Of a stretch of 64,000 bases of DNA, positions 40,888 to 54,800 are shown piece after piece; the stretch's first letter is position 1, and the number at the start of each line of letters is the position of its first letter. The notes below the pieces were generated by a model. That model ran no database searches and had not been told where the DNA came from. It saw only the letters and a list, made by a program, of their open reading frames with translations. A program made the position numbers and the translations under genes. This stretch comes from Amphiura filiformis (lineage: Eukaryota > Echinodermata > Ophiuroidea > Amphilepidida > Amphiuridae). The stretch spans positions 12,870,743 to 12,934,742 of the forward strand of contig NC_092642.1 of NCBI RefSeq assembly GCF_039555335.1, in the 5' to 3' direction.

Positions 40888-43620
40888 GCAGTGGCGTAGA
40901 TTTCTTTTTGACATTGGGGGGATGGAGTTCTTGAAGTATAGTCAATCCAGCACCTTTTGGCGACAGAATATGTTTATGGTTCAGTTAGGTGCGAAACGCG
41001 AGAAAAATTTTGGTATTTTGAAACTGATGAAATATGGTTTAAATGTAGAATAAATACGCGCGAGGCGCGCGAAAATTTGCACTTTTGGGGCTAAAATGGA
41101 CAAATATGAGGTTAATTTGGTCAGAAATCCATTATTAGGCATCAACATTGGGGGGGGGGGGGGATTAGATGAACCACTCCCCCTTTGTGAGCAAAATGAC
41201 CCCCTAAGCAAGTTTTTAGCACGCTTTCCCCCAAAATTTGACTCCTAAACAAATATATTTTAAATTAGACCCACTATACAAATTTACTAGCAGGAGTAGT
41301 AAATAATGTCAAGAATCAAAATCCTTAAACTCTTTTGAAATTTAGGATGATTGTCAGCGAATACACACGATATTTTCGTCTTTCCGCTGAGCTATATACC
41401 CATCATAAACAGTTTTATTTAAGCAATATTTATATGACGTCATTAATAATATTAATATGCACTTTTTAAATGTAAATGGTAATTTTATATAGAAGTACAA
41501 GGTCCATGGTATATCACTCTAGGTTTGGAGTACAGTGCAAACATTTCTACGGGGAATCCCGGCAGGGAATGAACTGTTTTTAGAATCGGAGTGTCAAGAT
41601 TTGAAAATCGGATTAATATGGTACCCTACATGTGTTACAAACGATTTTAAAACTACCCCTTTTCATGAAAAATGGCGTTTTCCCCCTTAGCGCGTCATGC
41701 GTTCCACGCGTAACGTGCTCAACCAAAAAACCCCCAAACAAACAAACAAACAAACAAAAGACCTCCCCAAAAACACCCCTTTCACGCGTTTGTTAGGTCA
41801 TGTATGCTTACATCATTATAATTTGAGTGGCCCCGATTATCTGAAGCATGAATAAAAAAGGTTCAAATGTACCCAGCAAATTATTAAAGAAAATACACTA
41901 ATGTTGTGTCATGGTATGTGTTATGTTATATTTGGGTTGTGTTTATTGTCCTTTTAAGAGGATAGGACGTTTTTGAAAAGAAAAAAAAAACTTCCCCACC
42001 AACACTAAAAAAAACCTTCCCCCACCAACACTAAAAAAAAACTTTCCCCACCTAACTCACAGTGTAAATAAATGTAAGAAAATTAAAAAACAAAACAAAA
42101 ACTTGCCACTTTTGGCGGCGGGAAAAAATTGCCCCGACCTCAACTTCCTACCCCCTTGAAGTCTAATGGTTCGTCCCTTATGGCACATCATTAGGAAAGA
42201 CATGTATTACCATCCCTGTCCGGGCCTGTAAGAATTACACATGTAACTCTTTGATATATTAAACAAAGGCGGATCGAAGGTATAGGGAGTGTCATGGTGG
42301 GTCATGTGGTGTCATGGCGAGTCACTTGTACAATACATTAAAGCAGCGAAATTTAACCATTAGTCTATTTAGTTTGTAAGTAATTATTATAATAAAGCAA
42401 CAATGAGGACATTGTGAACATTACAATGTAAAATGTAACTTATCCATATGTATGCTTCATACGTACCGGCAAAAATTGACTGTTGTCGTCGAAACCATGT
42501 GATTTTCGGCAAATGTAGTCCGGGATGTAGTCAAAGCATGATGTGATTGTCGGCAAATAGCAAAAGGTTAATGTGTTATGAAATTGTACTGTTGTAACGT
42601 AATATACATATTGTTAATGTTGTAGTAGTTGCCAATTAAAAAATCGGTCGGAATTTTTTTACCTCGCCCCCCCCCACACACACACACACAAACGCCCCTT
42701 CCCCATCCAATTTTTAGATTCTTGAACAAATTGGGTCTACAATTCACAAACTATTTCCGTCGGCAAAACATGCTGAACACCCCCCGAATCATATTGGTCT
42801 AGCGACGCCCCTGCATACGTACAGTTCATACTTACAGATAGTCCATGCGAGTGAGATCGGCCGTGTAACGCACGCTGGACGTTGAAAGTGACAGTTTTGT
42901 ACGGCGCCACGCGGTTTATGTAACGCGACTAAATTTCACCGCGAAAAAAGAATTTTGAAAATAAAGTCATGATTTTTTCATGCATTAGTCTTCAATCTTG
43001 TAATCGTATATTAAACGCCATTATTGTTTTTTTTTGGGTACTCCTCTATCCGATTATACCAAAATAAGTACAAACATTTACTATGTGATATTGCTATGAC
43101 GTCATATTGCGAGCACGCCCTCGAAAAACTGATTAAAATCACACAAACACGAGACTCTCACCGGATTTTAACCTTAAATTACTAAGTTTAAAGTCCATAT
43201 CCCTCAAGCATAGATTTTACCAGAGAAACCTATAATGGGTCACACCGCTAAAACACCCCATCCACTAATGGTGGACATTAATGGTCAGCCCTATTTCCGG
43301 GTGAGGTGTTGGGTTAAATTGATATCACTCAAATGAGCAAAAAAGATGGATTTATATACGATTAGCTGAAGTTATTTGGTGTAAACACAATTCGTTTAGT
43401 ATGCCAGACGAAAAACCTCAGGTGGTGGGGAAAGGGTTGGTACAATCCACCCTTTCCTCGCAGGAAGAGAGCTAAAATATAATAAATATAATGTTTATCA
43501 TCTTGCAGACATATTGACATGTGAAAATAAAAAATCCTTTAAAAAAGGAATGTGCGCCCATTGGGAGTTTTGACGTGATGTGCAGAAATAATTTAAAAAT
43601 ATTCTTCTCAATTTACCATT
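40888..43620. other. Spacer between copies 2 and 3
   Basis: Starts with an AGTGGCGTAG terminus typical of the short elements here. Contains a G-run (41151-41163), a CA run (42675-42691) and CAAA units at 41739. No coding sequence recognised. Confidence 0.45.
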
Positions 43621-44144
43621 TCAGTTACTATTGTTAGGCAATGGTATATCACGGGTGGGGGTGTTCAGTGGCGGATCTAGAGCAGTCAGAGGGGACCAAT
43701 TTGAGAAAAAATTGTTCATAAGGAATGGATTTGTTTTTGATATTGGCTATGTTTTGTTGGGAATGTTTGAGCCCAAAGTAAAAAAATGTATAATTGTTCA
43801 AAATATTATCATGTTCACCATATGTACCTATCTGCCTAAATGATATCCAAAAATTAAAAGAGGATAATGTGATCAGTGAAAACAAACATTTAAATAGGAA
43901 TCTATTTTTATGCAAATCACACATTATTGCTTTAATTGTTTACACACCAATGTAAAACACCATAATCATGATAGCTTTTGATAACATGTCATAGGCGAAA
44001 CAATGCTAAAATTCAGTGTGAAATATGGAGTAACAAAGATTTTTTTAACACCAAAGAGACATACTAGCCCATACAATTCAAGACTCTGGGTGCTGTAGTT
44101 TTGTCAAAATCCGAGATTTTGAATAAAACACAGGAAAGGTCGTT

Positions 44145-44440
44145 TTACTATTAGGATGGAAATATTAGTCACATACGCGATGTTCATAACACAGTATGTA
44201 CATTTGATCCAAGACGGTGATCTAAACAACAAAGGATCGTACCGTAACATGACCGAAGGAGTGATACGTATTGGCGACATTGGCGCTGGTAGTAAGTTCC
44301 AATTTTCTTTGCTTTGCCTTCAGTTGTTCGGCTCAAAATTAAAAGGGGATACATCTGACAATAAAAGCTAACATTTTATGGCAAAGGAATACTAATCTAT
44401 TTTGCATGAGAATATTATAATATGGCTTTAATAAAAAGTT
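44145..44440. repeat. 3' flank of ALDH copy 3, paralogous to copy 2
   Basis: Partner of 17690-18030, at the same distance order below the last exon. Confidence 0.65.
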
Positions 44441-44872
44441 CCCGAAAATCCCCATAGTGATGAACATAATTTGTATAAATCTAAAATGGCCGCTTCTGCA
44501 GGGGTGAAATTTCAAAGTTGGTCCAATTAACAACCATACCAATGTATGGCTCTCCTCATAAGGATTCAGAAAAAGTATATTTAAATTTCACACCTGTATA
44601 TATGTGGCCATTTTGGATTTATGTAAATTAGGCACTGTTCCACTACTTTTTTGGGACTTTTGATATGTTTTTATGTTCGCTTATGGGAGATGGACGCATG
44701 CGAAATGGATTCTGTGCAATTAGTGGTGGGTGTTTTTTTAAATTTGATTGGCATATTACAGCAATTTTCAATTCCAAGGGGCGCCCCAAAATGTCTTTAA
44801 CATATTTTATAATATCGTTTGCAAAGTAAACTGAAAACTGGCGGTTTGTATCAAAAAACGGTGTGACATTCG

Positions 44873-44911
44873 CTATAGCTTGTTGACCTGCCCTGGTTGT
44901 TTGATGATAAC
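44873..44911 (-). CDS. ALDH1: ALDH copy 3, exon 13 (C terminus)
   Basis: 39 nt, [12 protein letters not shown] plus TAG, after the acceptor TCTGAACAG. The first seven residues equal those of copy 2. Confidence 0.85.
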   Translation of the reverse strand, partial: VIIKQPGQVNKL

Positions 44912-45832
44912 CTGTTCAGAAAACACATAACAATAATGAGCATATTAAGTATTCAGTATAAGAAATTGGGAGTTCTTACGTCAACGTGAACCTTTACGCG
45001 CACGGCGTCATCATGCGAAAGCATACATGGACACAGAAATGTTGGCCGACCAAGGCTATCCTCCGTGGCCCGCTATGGTCATTCGTGTGTATATCACCCA
45101 AAGGGTAGGGGTTCAAAACCGCACGCGAGAAAATGAAAATTCTCTTCCTTTCCTTTCCTTCCTTCCATCCATCCATCCATCCATCCATCCATCCATCCAT
45201 CCATCCATCCATCCATCCATCCATCCATCCATCCATCCATCCATCCATCCATCCATCCATCCATCCATCCATCCTTCCTGACTGACTGAAGACTTGTATC
45301 AAGGCTAGATAAGAAATAGCATTCTCTGAAATGTATCAGCGCTTTTTGGTTTCTCTCTTCCATCCATATTTACATCCACCCCTACCCAGCTACCGTACCA
45401 TCCTTCCCCCTCCCCGTCGAATTGACCCTCTTGAAACGCTGCACCATTCTCAAATGTTAAATATTCAAACAGCACCATTTAATACGTTTTGCGTCTAGAT
45501 ATACACTTTATCATTATTCGATGTAATATCAAGCATTTTCCTAAGTAAATATATTGTAGACAAACCGTTTTGACTTCAAGGTATTCCATAAGACCATCTT
45601 CTCCTCTGTTAAGTAAAATGGAAAGAAAAAAAGGTTACTATACATTTTTTTTTATTTTCTCTTGTCAATACGGATAATTTGAGACTAATTTAGTTGTAAT
45701 TGAAGCATGTTGAAATTTTTACCTTGTATACCTCTGATTTTATCCTTTGACCTATTTTAACCGATACCGATAAGTTTCGAGAGACATTATGATCAATGAC
45801 CTTATTACTCCTTTGTTTTAAGGTTGTTGTTT

Positions 45833-45864
<32 letters not shown>

Positions 45865-48800
45865 TTGCTCATGGGTGCCTTCTTGGTATTCTTCCCTGGT
45901 TATTACTTAAAGTAAAGTAACACAACAGTAGTGCTGCGTCTCTGCTGCAGGTATGCGTGCCTTCAAAGTCGGCACAATGTGTGTGTCCGCGTCGGTACTT
46001 TGTTCTTCACTGTAGACTGACTGTATACGTCTCACTAAAACCCCAGACGATGTCAAATTTAATGTTGAACTTACCCTTCACGTCCAATACCAGACATCTT
46101 AAAGCCACCGAATGGAACTGGGCCACCCATCACACCATACACGTTAACCCTACACATGGCACAAGTACACATATATTAATGAAGTGTGTAAGGGGAATAA
46201 AAATAATCCATCGCGGTTTTATCATACTAAAATACATTTACACAATGTCCCTTTGTATTAGAAAAATTAAAATGAGTACAAACAAGCCCAGGTTTGGTTG
46301 AGTGGCTCCTGATATAGCTCTTGATATTTTGAGAAAGGTGCTTCACGAGTTATATAATCCCGGGTTATGGTATTTGGCTGAGTGAAAGTCACCAATGATG
46401 ACTCGTAAATTAGTAGGCCTATTTTTTTCCGCTGCGGCACAAGAACAAAGTGAATTTGTTGTATTTATATTGCTAATTTAATGTCCCTTACTATTCAACA
46501 AAGCAATAACAATGATTGCAACAGAGACAGTCTTGTAAATATCTTGTCCTTTATATAATTATATGTATGTTATTTTAATGAATAAAGTCCCTTACCATAC
46601 AATACCAGCACTGACAGTGTTTGCAATAGAGATGGCCTTGTCTATATCTTTGGTAAATACAGCAGCAGCCAACCCATATTTCGTCTTGTTGGCCCTCTCG
46701 GACACTTCTTCCAGAGTCTTGAATTTAATCAGCTGTTGTACAGGGCCAAATATCTAGAAAAGTACATTTTTATGCAGAATTTAAATACTTTTATGACTAA
46801 TTTATTTATACAATACATATTAAACCGTATTTTAAACAGTAAGGGAAGTATATGATTTAACCTAATGATAATTAAAGTACAGATATCATATTTCATTTAA
46901 TGTAAACTACCCGTTCTTTCTGACTCTCCATAACGAACAAACGCAACTTGTGTTTTTAAACAGAAGAAAAATAGAAAATAGAAGAAAAGAAGAAGAAGAA
47001 AGAAATAGAAGAAAAGAAGAAGAAGAAGAAGAAGAAGAAGTAGAGGAGGAGGAGGAGGAGGAGGATGAGGAGGAGGAGGAGGAGGAAGATGATGATGATG
47101 ATGGTAACGATGGCGATGATGATGAAGATGAAGACAGAGAAGAAGGAGGAGAAGAAGGAGAAGAAGAAGATAAAGTAGAAAGAGAATAGAAAGATAAAGA
47201 AGAAAGAGAAGATGAAGATAAATAAGAAAATAACAAGATAATACGCGTAAAGCAAGATGAACTAAGAAAGATTTATTGGACCTTAGCAGGAACAAACAAA
47301 ACAATTATTACTTGTTGTTACCTCTTCTGTAGCAATGCGCATGTCATCCTTGACGTTTGAGAAAACAGTAGATTCTATAAAATATCCCTTGTCACCATGA
47401 CGCTTTCCTCCGCATTCAAGTTTGGCGCCTTGGTGTTTCCCGCTCTCTATCAGATCCATGATCTTGTCCACTTGTTCTTGGTTTATCTTAAAAACAATGG
47501 ATGTATTGAGTGAATAATTTACCGTTTCCTTTTTTTTCATTTTTCCCAATCGTATATTTCAATCTTGTACAACTCTTGTACAGTATAAGAAGACAAAACA
47601 TATCTAGTTTAATTTTACAAAATGCATCAGCAATGTAGTTAAGTAAAATTTTCTATGTTATTTGGATGTATTGAGTGAATAATTTCCGTTTCCTTTATTA
47701 CATCTTTTACAAAACGCATTATCAATGAAGTAAAGTTAAATTTTACAGAAAAATATTTAAAGCTGATGATAGAAAAATTAAAATTGACGAAATAACGCTT
47801 CTATGATATGCAAATTGGTCAGCATTCAGGTGTAGTGATTATCTTCATGCCGGTTTTGTACTAGCTTGTATCATATTTTATGCATTTTAGCCGTATCAAG
47901 AAAGATATCGACGTTGCAAAATATCTTCCCTGAGGGAGATTATTATGGGTGTACATGATATTCTGTCTAACGTCCTCACACTTAAACTTATTCAATTCAA
48001 CACACAACAAAATAGTTCACACGTTAAATAAAAATTATACTTTAGCCCAATGAATAACTTGATTTGTGGTCGAATATAATGCAGCAATAAAGGCAATACA
48101 CTACAGCCAATTAAGTCATGGTTAGCAGAGTATGCAAGTAAACATGTGATTTACATGTATTCTGTACGGAATAAACAGTCCGGGATGCTGTACTCCAAAA
48201 CAGTACTTTCACAGTCCATGTGTATCCCCATATATTCAATACAGTTGTAATGATCATCTGTAGACTACTTTTAATGTTTACCGGTATGAATTTAATTAAT
48301 CACAGTATGTTAGACCTATCTTAATAATAGTTCTTTATCCCAGCTTCTAACCACAGTTTACAATGTGCTTCGCAACAAACACTGGTTTAACAGGGACATC
48401 GAAACTCATACTAACCTGTGGACCTCCTTCCGTTGTTTTCAAATACGGATTGCCTATAACTCGCCTCTTTGCTCTCGCAACACTCTTCCTGACAAATTCA
48501 TCGTAAATTTCCTCTTGTACAAATGTTCTTGATGCAGCCAGGCAAACCTGTCCAGAATGATTGAAGAGCCCTCTGTGGCTAACTTCCACTGCATAGTCCA
48601 CTAGAATAAATCAATTATGATTAATTTGCAAAAAAGGGACGAAAATAATAGGCTACTTTAAGGTGGTAATACACCCTCTGATAAATTTTATGACTGATTT
48701 TGCATTTTTCTCAAAAAAGTAACTACACACTGGTAACAAAAGTTATGTATATTACAGAGGCAAGGAATCCAATTACTTCACTGACATTTTAGTGATTCAA

Positions 48801-51800
48801 GACAAGTGGTTGATTATGTATGTTAAGAAATGAGGTACATTCTAGCGGTACCTCTTTTTCGTATCATAAATAACGTACCACTTGTCTTAAATCACTGAAA
48901 TTCCTGTGTAGTAACTGGATTCCTTACCCCTATAATATACATAATTTTTGTTAGCAGTGCGTTATAATTTTTTTTTGAGAATAATGCAAAAATAGTCACA
49001 AATTTATCAAGGGGTGTAAGTACCACCTTAAGCCATTCGCATTGGAATGAACAGTTATACACTGCCAACCACCGGATAAGTTGGCCCTCATCCTTTTGTA
49101 GCACATATAGTAACGCGGGATTTATCAGTATGGAAAAAAGGATATAATAGTGAGCTATTGATCTTTTATCATGATGGAAAATAATGAAAACGTGATGTGT
49201 GCAACAATGCAAGTACAACTAGATTTTGTTTGTGATCACAACTCGTTTTGATAATGTGTTTCTAAGAAAATCACCCTTTCAAGACGTCTCAAATTTGAAG
49301 TAACCTGTCAATAAACATTAGTGGTATTATTGATTTTACTTTGTTTTCTCATCAACAAAGTCTAATGGTTCACAGAAAGGACTTCATTTCAACAAATACG
49401 ATTGGTTCTTTACAATATGATGACGCATGTATATCAAATTGGTCATATAGGTAAGCTACATAAACCCATCAATGTCCTTCATGAAAGTCAAATCCAAGAA
49501 TAATTATGGCTTACAGTCAGCATCTGCAAACACGATATTAGGACTCTTGCCTCCCATCTCTAATGCCACACGTTTCAGGTTGCTTTTACCGGATGCTTGC
49601 TGAATTAAATGACCAACCTGGAAAAGTACGAAATCAATAGTGTTTTTAAATTGTTTTATTCAGCAGTATCATTACGACTTGAGTATAGGGAATTCAGTCT
49701 GTCCGTATAAGATTTGGGATGGCTTAGGCAGTGTCAAGGAAGATACCCGGAGAATCTAGAACTGTGTCATTTCAAATACTTACACACAGAAATGAAAAAA
49801 AAACCCAAACAAAAACAACAACAACTTTTATTTGATCATATTTTTTAATTTACGTTTCTGGTTTTCAAACCTAAAATTTTTTGATGAAAACAAGTTTAGA
49901 CTGGATATAGCTAATACAAATTGGTGTAATATTACTAATCAATCAAATATTGATGATGCTGTTTCTAATTTTGAAAATGTTTTTCTTGAAATTGCCAATA
50001 AGCATGCACCGTTAAAGAAGAAACGTATACGGCAGAAAAATTCTCCCCCTTGGCTTACTGATGATATTTTGGCAGCCATGCGCGAACGTGACCAGATGAA
50101 GAAGCGCGCCAGCAAAGAAAATTGTTTGCTTCTTTGGGAAGATTTTCGCAAGCTGAGAAATAGAGTAAATTGCTTAATTAAAGAATCCAAAATAATGTAT
50201 CTTACAAATGCTCTTCAAACTAAAGATTCTAAGGAAATTTGGGCTAACATAAGGCATATTGTACCAGGTAAAAACAAGAAAACCGATGTTAGATGCATTA
50301 AAACTGAACATGGTGAATGTACAAATTCTAAAGATGTTGCTGATGTATTGAATGAATATTTTGCAAATGTTGGACCAAGTATAGCTGACAAGATTCCTGT
50401 TGTTAAAACTGAAAACCATCATGATGAAACAAATAATTTGTATAATGATATGCTTTTTATATTTAATAATGTTAATGAAGATTATGTTTTAAATCAAATA
50501 TGTACACTCTCCGATAAGAAAGCTACTGGTGTTGATGACATTCCATCAAAGTTACTCAAGGTGTCAGCAATCGAAATTACTCCTATTGTGACATTTCTTG
50601 TTAATTTGTCCCTTAAATCAGGTACCTTTCCATGCAGATGGAAGAAAGCCCGAATTTGCCCAGTTTATAAAGGTGGTGATAATACAGATCCAGGTAATTA
50701 CAGGCCAATATCAATTCTTCCCATTTTATCAAAAATCATCGAGCGTGCTGTATTTGACCAAATTTACCCTTTTCTAAACTCAAATGATATGTTGCATGAT
50801 AGCCAGTCAGGTTTTCGGCCAGGTTTTTCAACATCTTCTGCATTATTAAACATTACAGAGGATTGGTTAAAATCAATTGATGATGGTGAGTACATTGGTC
50901 TTGTAATGTTAGATCTAAGAAAGGCTTTCGACACAGTGAATCACAATATTCTAATTGATAAATTGCCAAATTTTGGTATGGATGATCATGTTGTCAACTG
51001 GTTCAAAAGTTACCTTAGTGATAGATCTCATATAACTGGTGTAAATGGGTCAAAGTCTAATGACCAAAAAAGTTCTTGTGGAATTCCACAAGGCTCGATA
51101 CTTGGGCCGTTATTATTTATTTTATATGTTAATGAGCTGCCTAAATATGTTAATGTAAAGGTGAGCATGTATGATGACGATACAGCAATTTATTATTCTT
51201 CAAAAGATGTTAATGATATTGTTAGAATACTAAATAATGATTTAAATAATGTTGACAACTGGCTTGCAAGTAACAAATTAAGTCTTAATGTTGACAAAAC
51301 CCATTTTATGTTAATTGGTACTCCACAAAAACTTGCAAATTTATGTAATGATGATCTTAATGTAAACATAAAAGGAACCCGTCTTCAAAGGGTTAATCAT
51401 TGTAAACACCTTGGCATTGAAGTTGATGATAAACTGTTATGGAACAATCAGATTGACCAAGTGAGAAAGAAAGTTTTAACTGGTTTGTATTTTCTAAGGA
51501 GAGCCGCTAATTTTATCCCCAAACACCATCAGTGTCTACTTTATAAAAGCATTGTTGCCACTCACTTTGACTATTGCAATGTTGTTTGGCGAAGATGTAA
51601 CAAAACCCTTAGTAATAAACTTCAAGTCTTACAAAACAGAGCAGCAAAAATTATTACAGGTGTAAGTAGATATGAGTCAAGTACAGAAGCTTTAAATGTT
51701 TTAAACTGGAAAAATCTTGAAGGAAAGTTATACATAAACGAAGCAGTTACAATGCATAAAATTGTAAACAACCAAGCACCAAAATATCTGTGCAATAGAT

Positions 51801-54800
51801 TTGTTAAAAAAGAAACTTGTTTTAACACCAGAAATAAAGATGTTTTTATCATGGATAAGCCAAATACTGAATATAAGAAGCGTAGCTTTAGTTGTAGAGG
51901 TGCTCAACTGTGGAACTCGATGGATGACAGTGCTAGAAGCATGTGCAATGTGAAACATTTTAAACAACTTATTTCTTAATATTTGTGAATAATTTATCAT
52001 TTTGTATATTTTATATTGTTTAATATCTGTATTATTTATGTAATAGTGATCTTGATGATGTGTTTTAATAAGTTAAATTTAATTTGTATATAAATCGTAT
52101 ATGATGTATGGATCTTGGGTATGGATGATGCGTGTTGAGGGGATGAAAGGGTTTAACAATATGCTTGGTGAGTTGGGGTCTGCGTGTATGTAAATGAGGG
52201 GTGAGTGGAGTGTATGTTGTTTCATGGTGGGAATATGTGTGCTTGTATGAAGATGAACGTAGGTGCTACTTTTATAGTATTTTATATTAATATGAAATTT
52301 CTGCAAATTATCACGATGTGTTTTAATAATTTATTTCCTAATAATATTTTTGAATAATTTATCATTTTGTATGTTTTTGTGCAATAGTGGTCTTGATGAT
52401 GTATTTTAATAATTTAAATATAACTTGTACATAAATCATACTATAACGTTTTATTGTGAAAGATGTATGGAGGATGTGTGTTGAGAGGGTGAGAGAGGAG
52501 TGCATGTGAGAGTGTGACTGTATGAGGAAGAAAGCAGGGTTACTATTTTATTTATTATATATATTTTGTCTTTTAGTAAAAGATCGTATTAATTTTAGTT
52601 TTTAGTCTATGTACACTAATATATTATATTGTAAATTAACTTGTGTTTGTTAGTAATATTTTTAATATCCACACGGACATGTGGAAGAACAATATTGTAT
52701 TGAACATGTTTTTACCGTGTATAAATAAAAATAAATAAATCTTTGTCTGCTTATGTGAAATTTATTTTTCCTCATGTTCCATCTAATATGTGATGCGATC
52801 AAGCAACATCAGTCGGAACTTGGAAATATTAAAATTTCAGTTTCTTATAGGATAGTATTAGTAGCAAAGCTGCATTTTGCACAAAACCCCATTGAAATTG
52901 AACAACCAGTTCCAAAGATAAGAGCAATTAAAGAGTTTCCAAAACAAGAGGAAACTAAAGGAAATATTTCCTTTGTTTGACTATATCTCAAAATCAATAT
53001 TCAGAGTTCCGATTGATTTTGCTTGATCGCATCACAATATGTAGAAGCTGCTATAAACTTGCCATGTTTGTATTAAAACAAAGTGCTTTCTTTGATTTGA
53101 CCTAACTACGATATTCCCTGAAGCTACTGAATGACATTGTTAGATACCAGTAGCTATTGGTGTAAAATCCGTGAAGCTTACTAGTTGGGCGTCTTTTACT
53201 CCAATAGTACGCAATTTTGCACCCTTCGCAATGGCTGACTGATTGCGTAAAAGAGAACTAGGTCACGTCTCCGTCACGTGATGCTACGCATATTGTTTGG
53301 CGAATGAGGTGCTGTCAATGTGTTGATGACGTTATTCAAGTAGCCAATCAGAACCGACTTCATATTTACACCATAAATTGCGCCCAATCTGTCAGTGCGA
53401 AAGGTCTTTGCAAATTGGTGTATTTTATAACTAACCAAGAACAAACATGACAAATGCGGGCGAACGCAAAAATTATGCCAGACTTAACTAGCCAACTATC
53501 ATGGATGATGGTGATTGCATGGAACATCCTACTCATCAAAAATTGGGGAGTGTGATGTATCCCACATCTCCCGGGATCTACGCCTATTATACACATTGAC
53601 CTGTTCATGCAGGCCCTTGACCAGGTCACAATTTCATAACACCTTGCTAATGGTGGTAGTTCGTTTTCGGTGGGAAAACCTACGACATTAAAATGTTGTT
53701 CTCCATGGGATAAAGGTTCAGGTTGTCCTATTGTCTCATTTTGGAATTACTAAAACTTAATACCCAGGATTTTTGTTTAAAAATCCAATTCTCTGCGGCA
53801 TCTTACCTCTGTCGATCCGGTAAACGTAACAAAATCCACATCCATATGTTCGGCAATGGCAGCCCCAGCTGTCGGCCCATAACCAGGTAGCACATTAACT
53901 ACTCCGGGTGGAAAGCCTGCCTATCAAATTCAACAAAAAATGGAATGTTTTGAATAAAATAAGATATAACATAATTGGTCCTGCAAAATATGTTCAGTAC
54001 TTGCTAGGCTACTTTCATAAGATGTCACAAGAGTCCTTTTACCATTTTGAACTCTCAAATCTCCTGATAACCAAAAGGGGAAAGATCTCGTCGCTCTAAT
54101 GTTATAACTCGTATAAGTGAACAAGAAAACACAAAATTGGAACATACACATTTTGCACCGCCTCCCGGAAATAACAATGACACCAAGAATAGTCTATGAC
54201 TTGGACAGATGCAATTGAATACATGAATACAAAAGCCACCTAAGTCCATGCGAAGTTATTTTGAGAGAAAAACCAGTGTATCATTTTAATTCCTTCAGTT
54301 AGATTTACCTAGTCAATATGGTAAGTTTTACGTGCAAATGAGTGGATTAACCTGTATTAGGTATGACGATTAGCATTTCAGGGACTTCGTGGGGTTCATT
54401 TTAAATTTTGGACTTTTTGAATCATATACAAAGACAACAATGTTAGAATGAGATTACCACTAGTAAGATAATACAAAATAAAGCACACATGTATGTATAA
54501 TGTTGATAAGCATTCTGCCATGTAATATAAACCACACACTTTCCTTTATTAAACCCATTTTTTTGTTCAAAAGTCATTCTCTAGCAATGAATGTGTTACA
54601 AGTGGACTTTTATACATACTGGATTTCAATCCATGTGTTACAAGACTCAGATCATGGAATTGGGTGATTCTTTCATACGTGCTATTTTTCACATGCCCAA
54701 TAGACACAGAGAATGAATTTGAGTTGTTCTTTCATGCATATGACAGGCCTATGTATAGCAACAATTTCCCATGCTTAACTCAATTTGGCCAAAGTATGGA

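Noticed and set aside
44994..45363. Frames with repeated Trp-Met-Asp-Gly or His-Pro-Ser units
   Set aside because: Translation of an ATCC microsatellite.
46897..47304. Long Leu/Ser-rich and Glu-rich frames
   Set aside because: They are all readings of one purine repeat in an intron.
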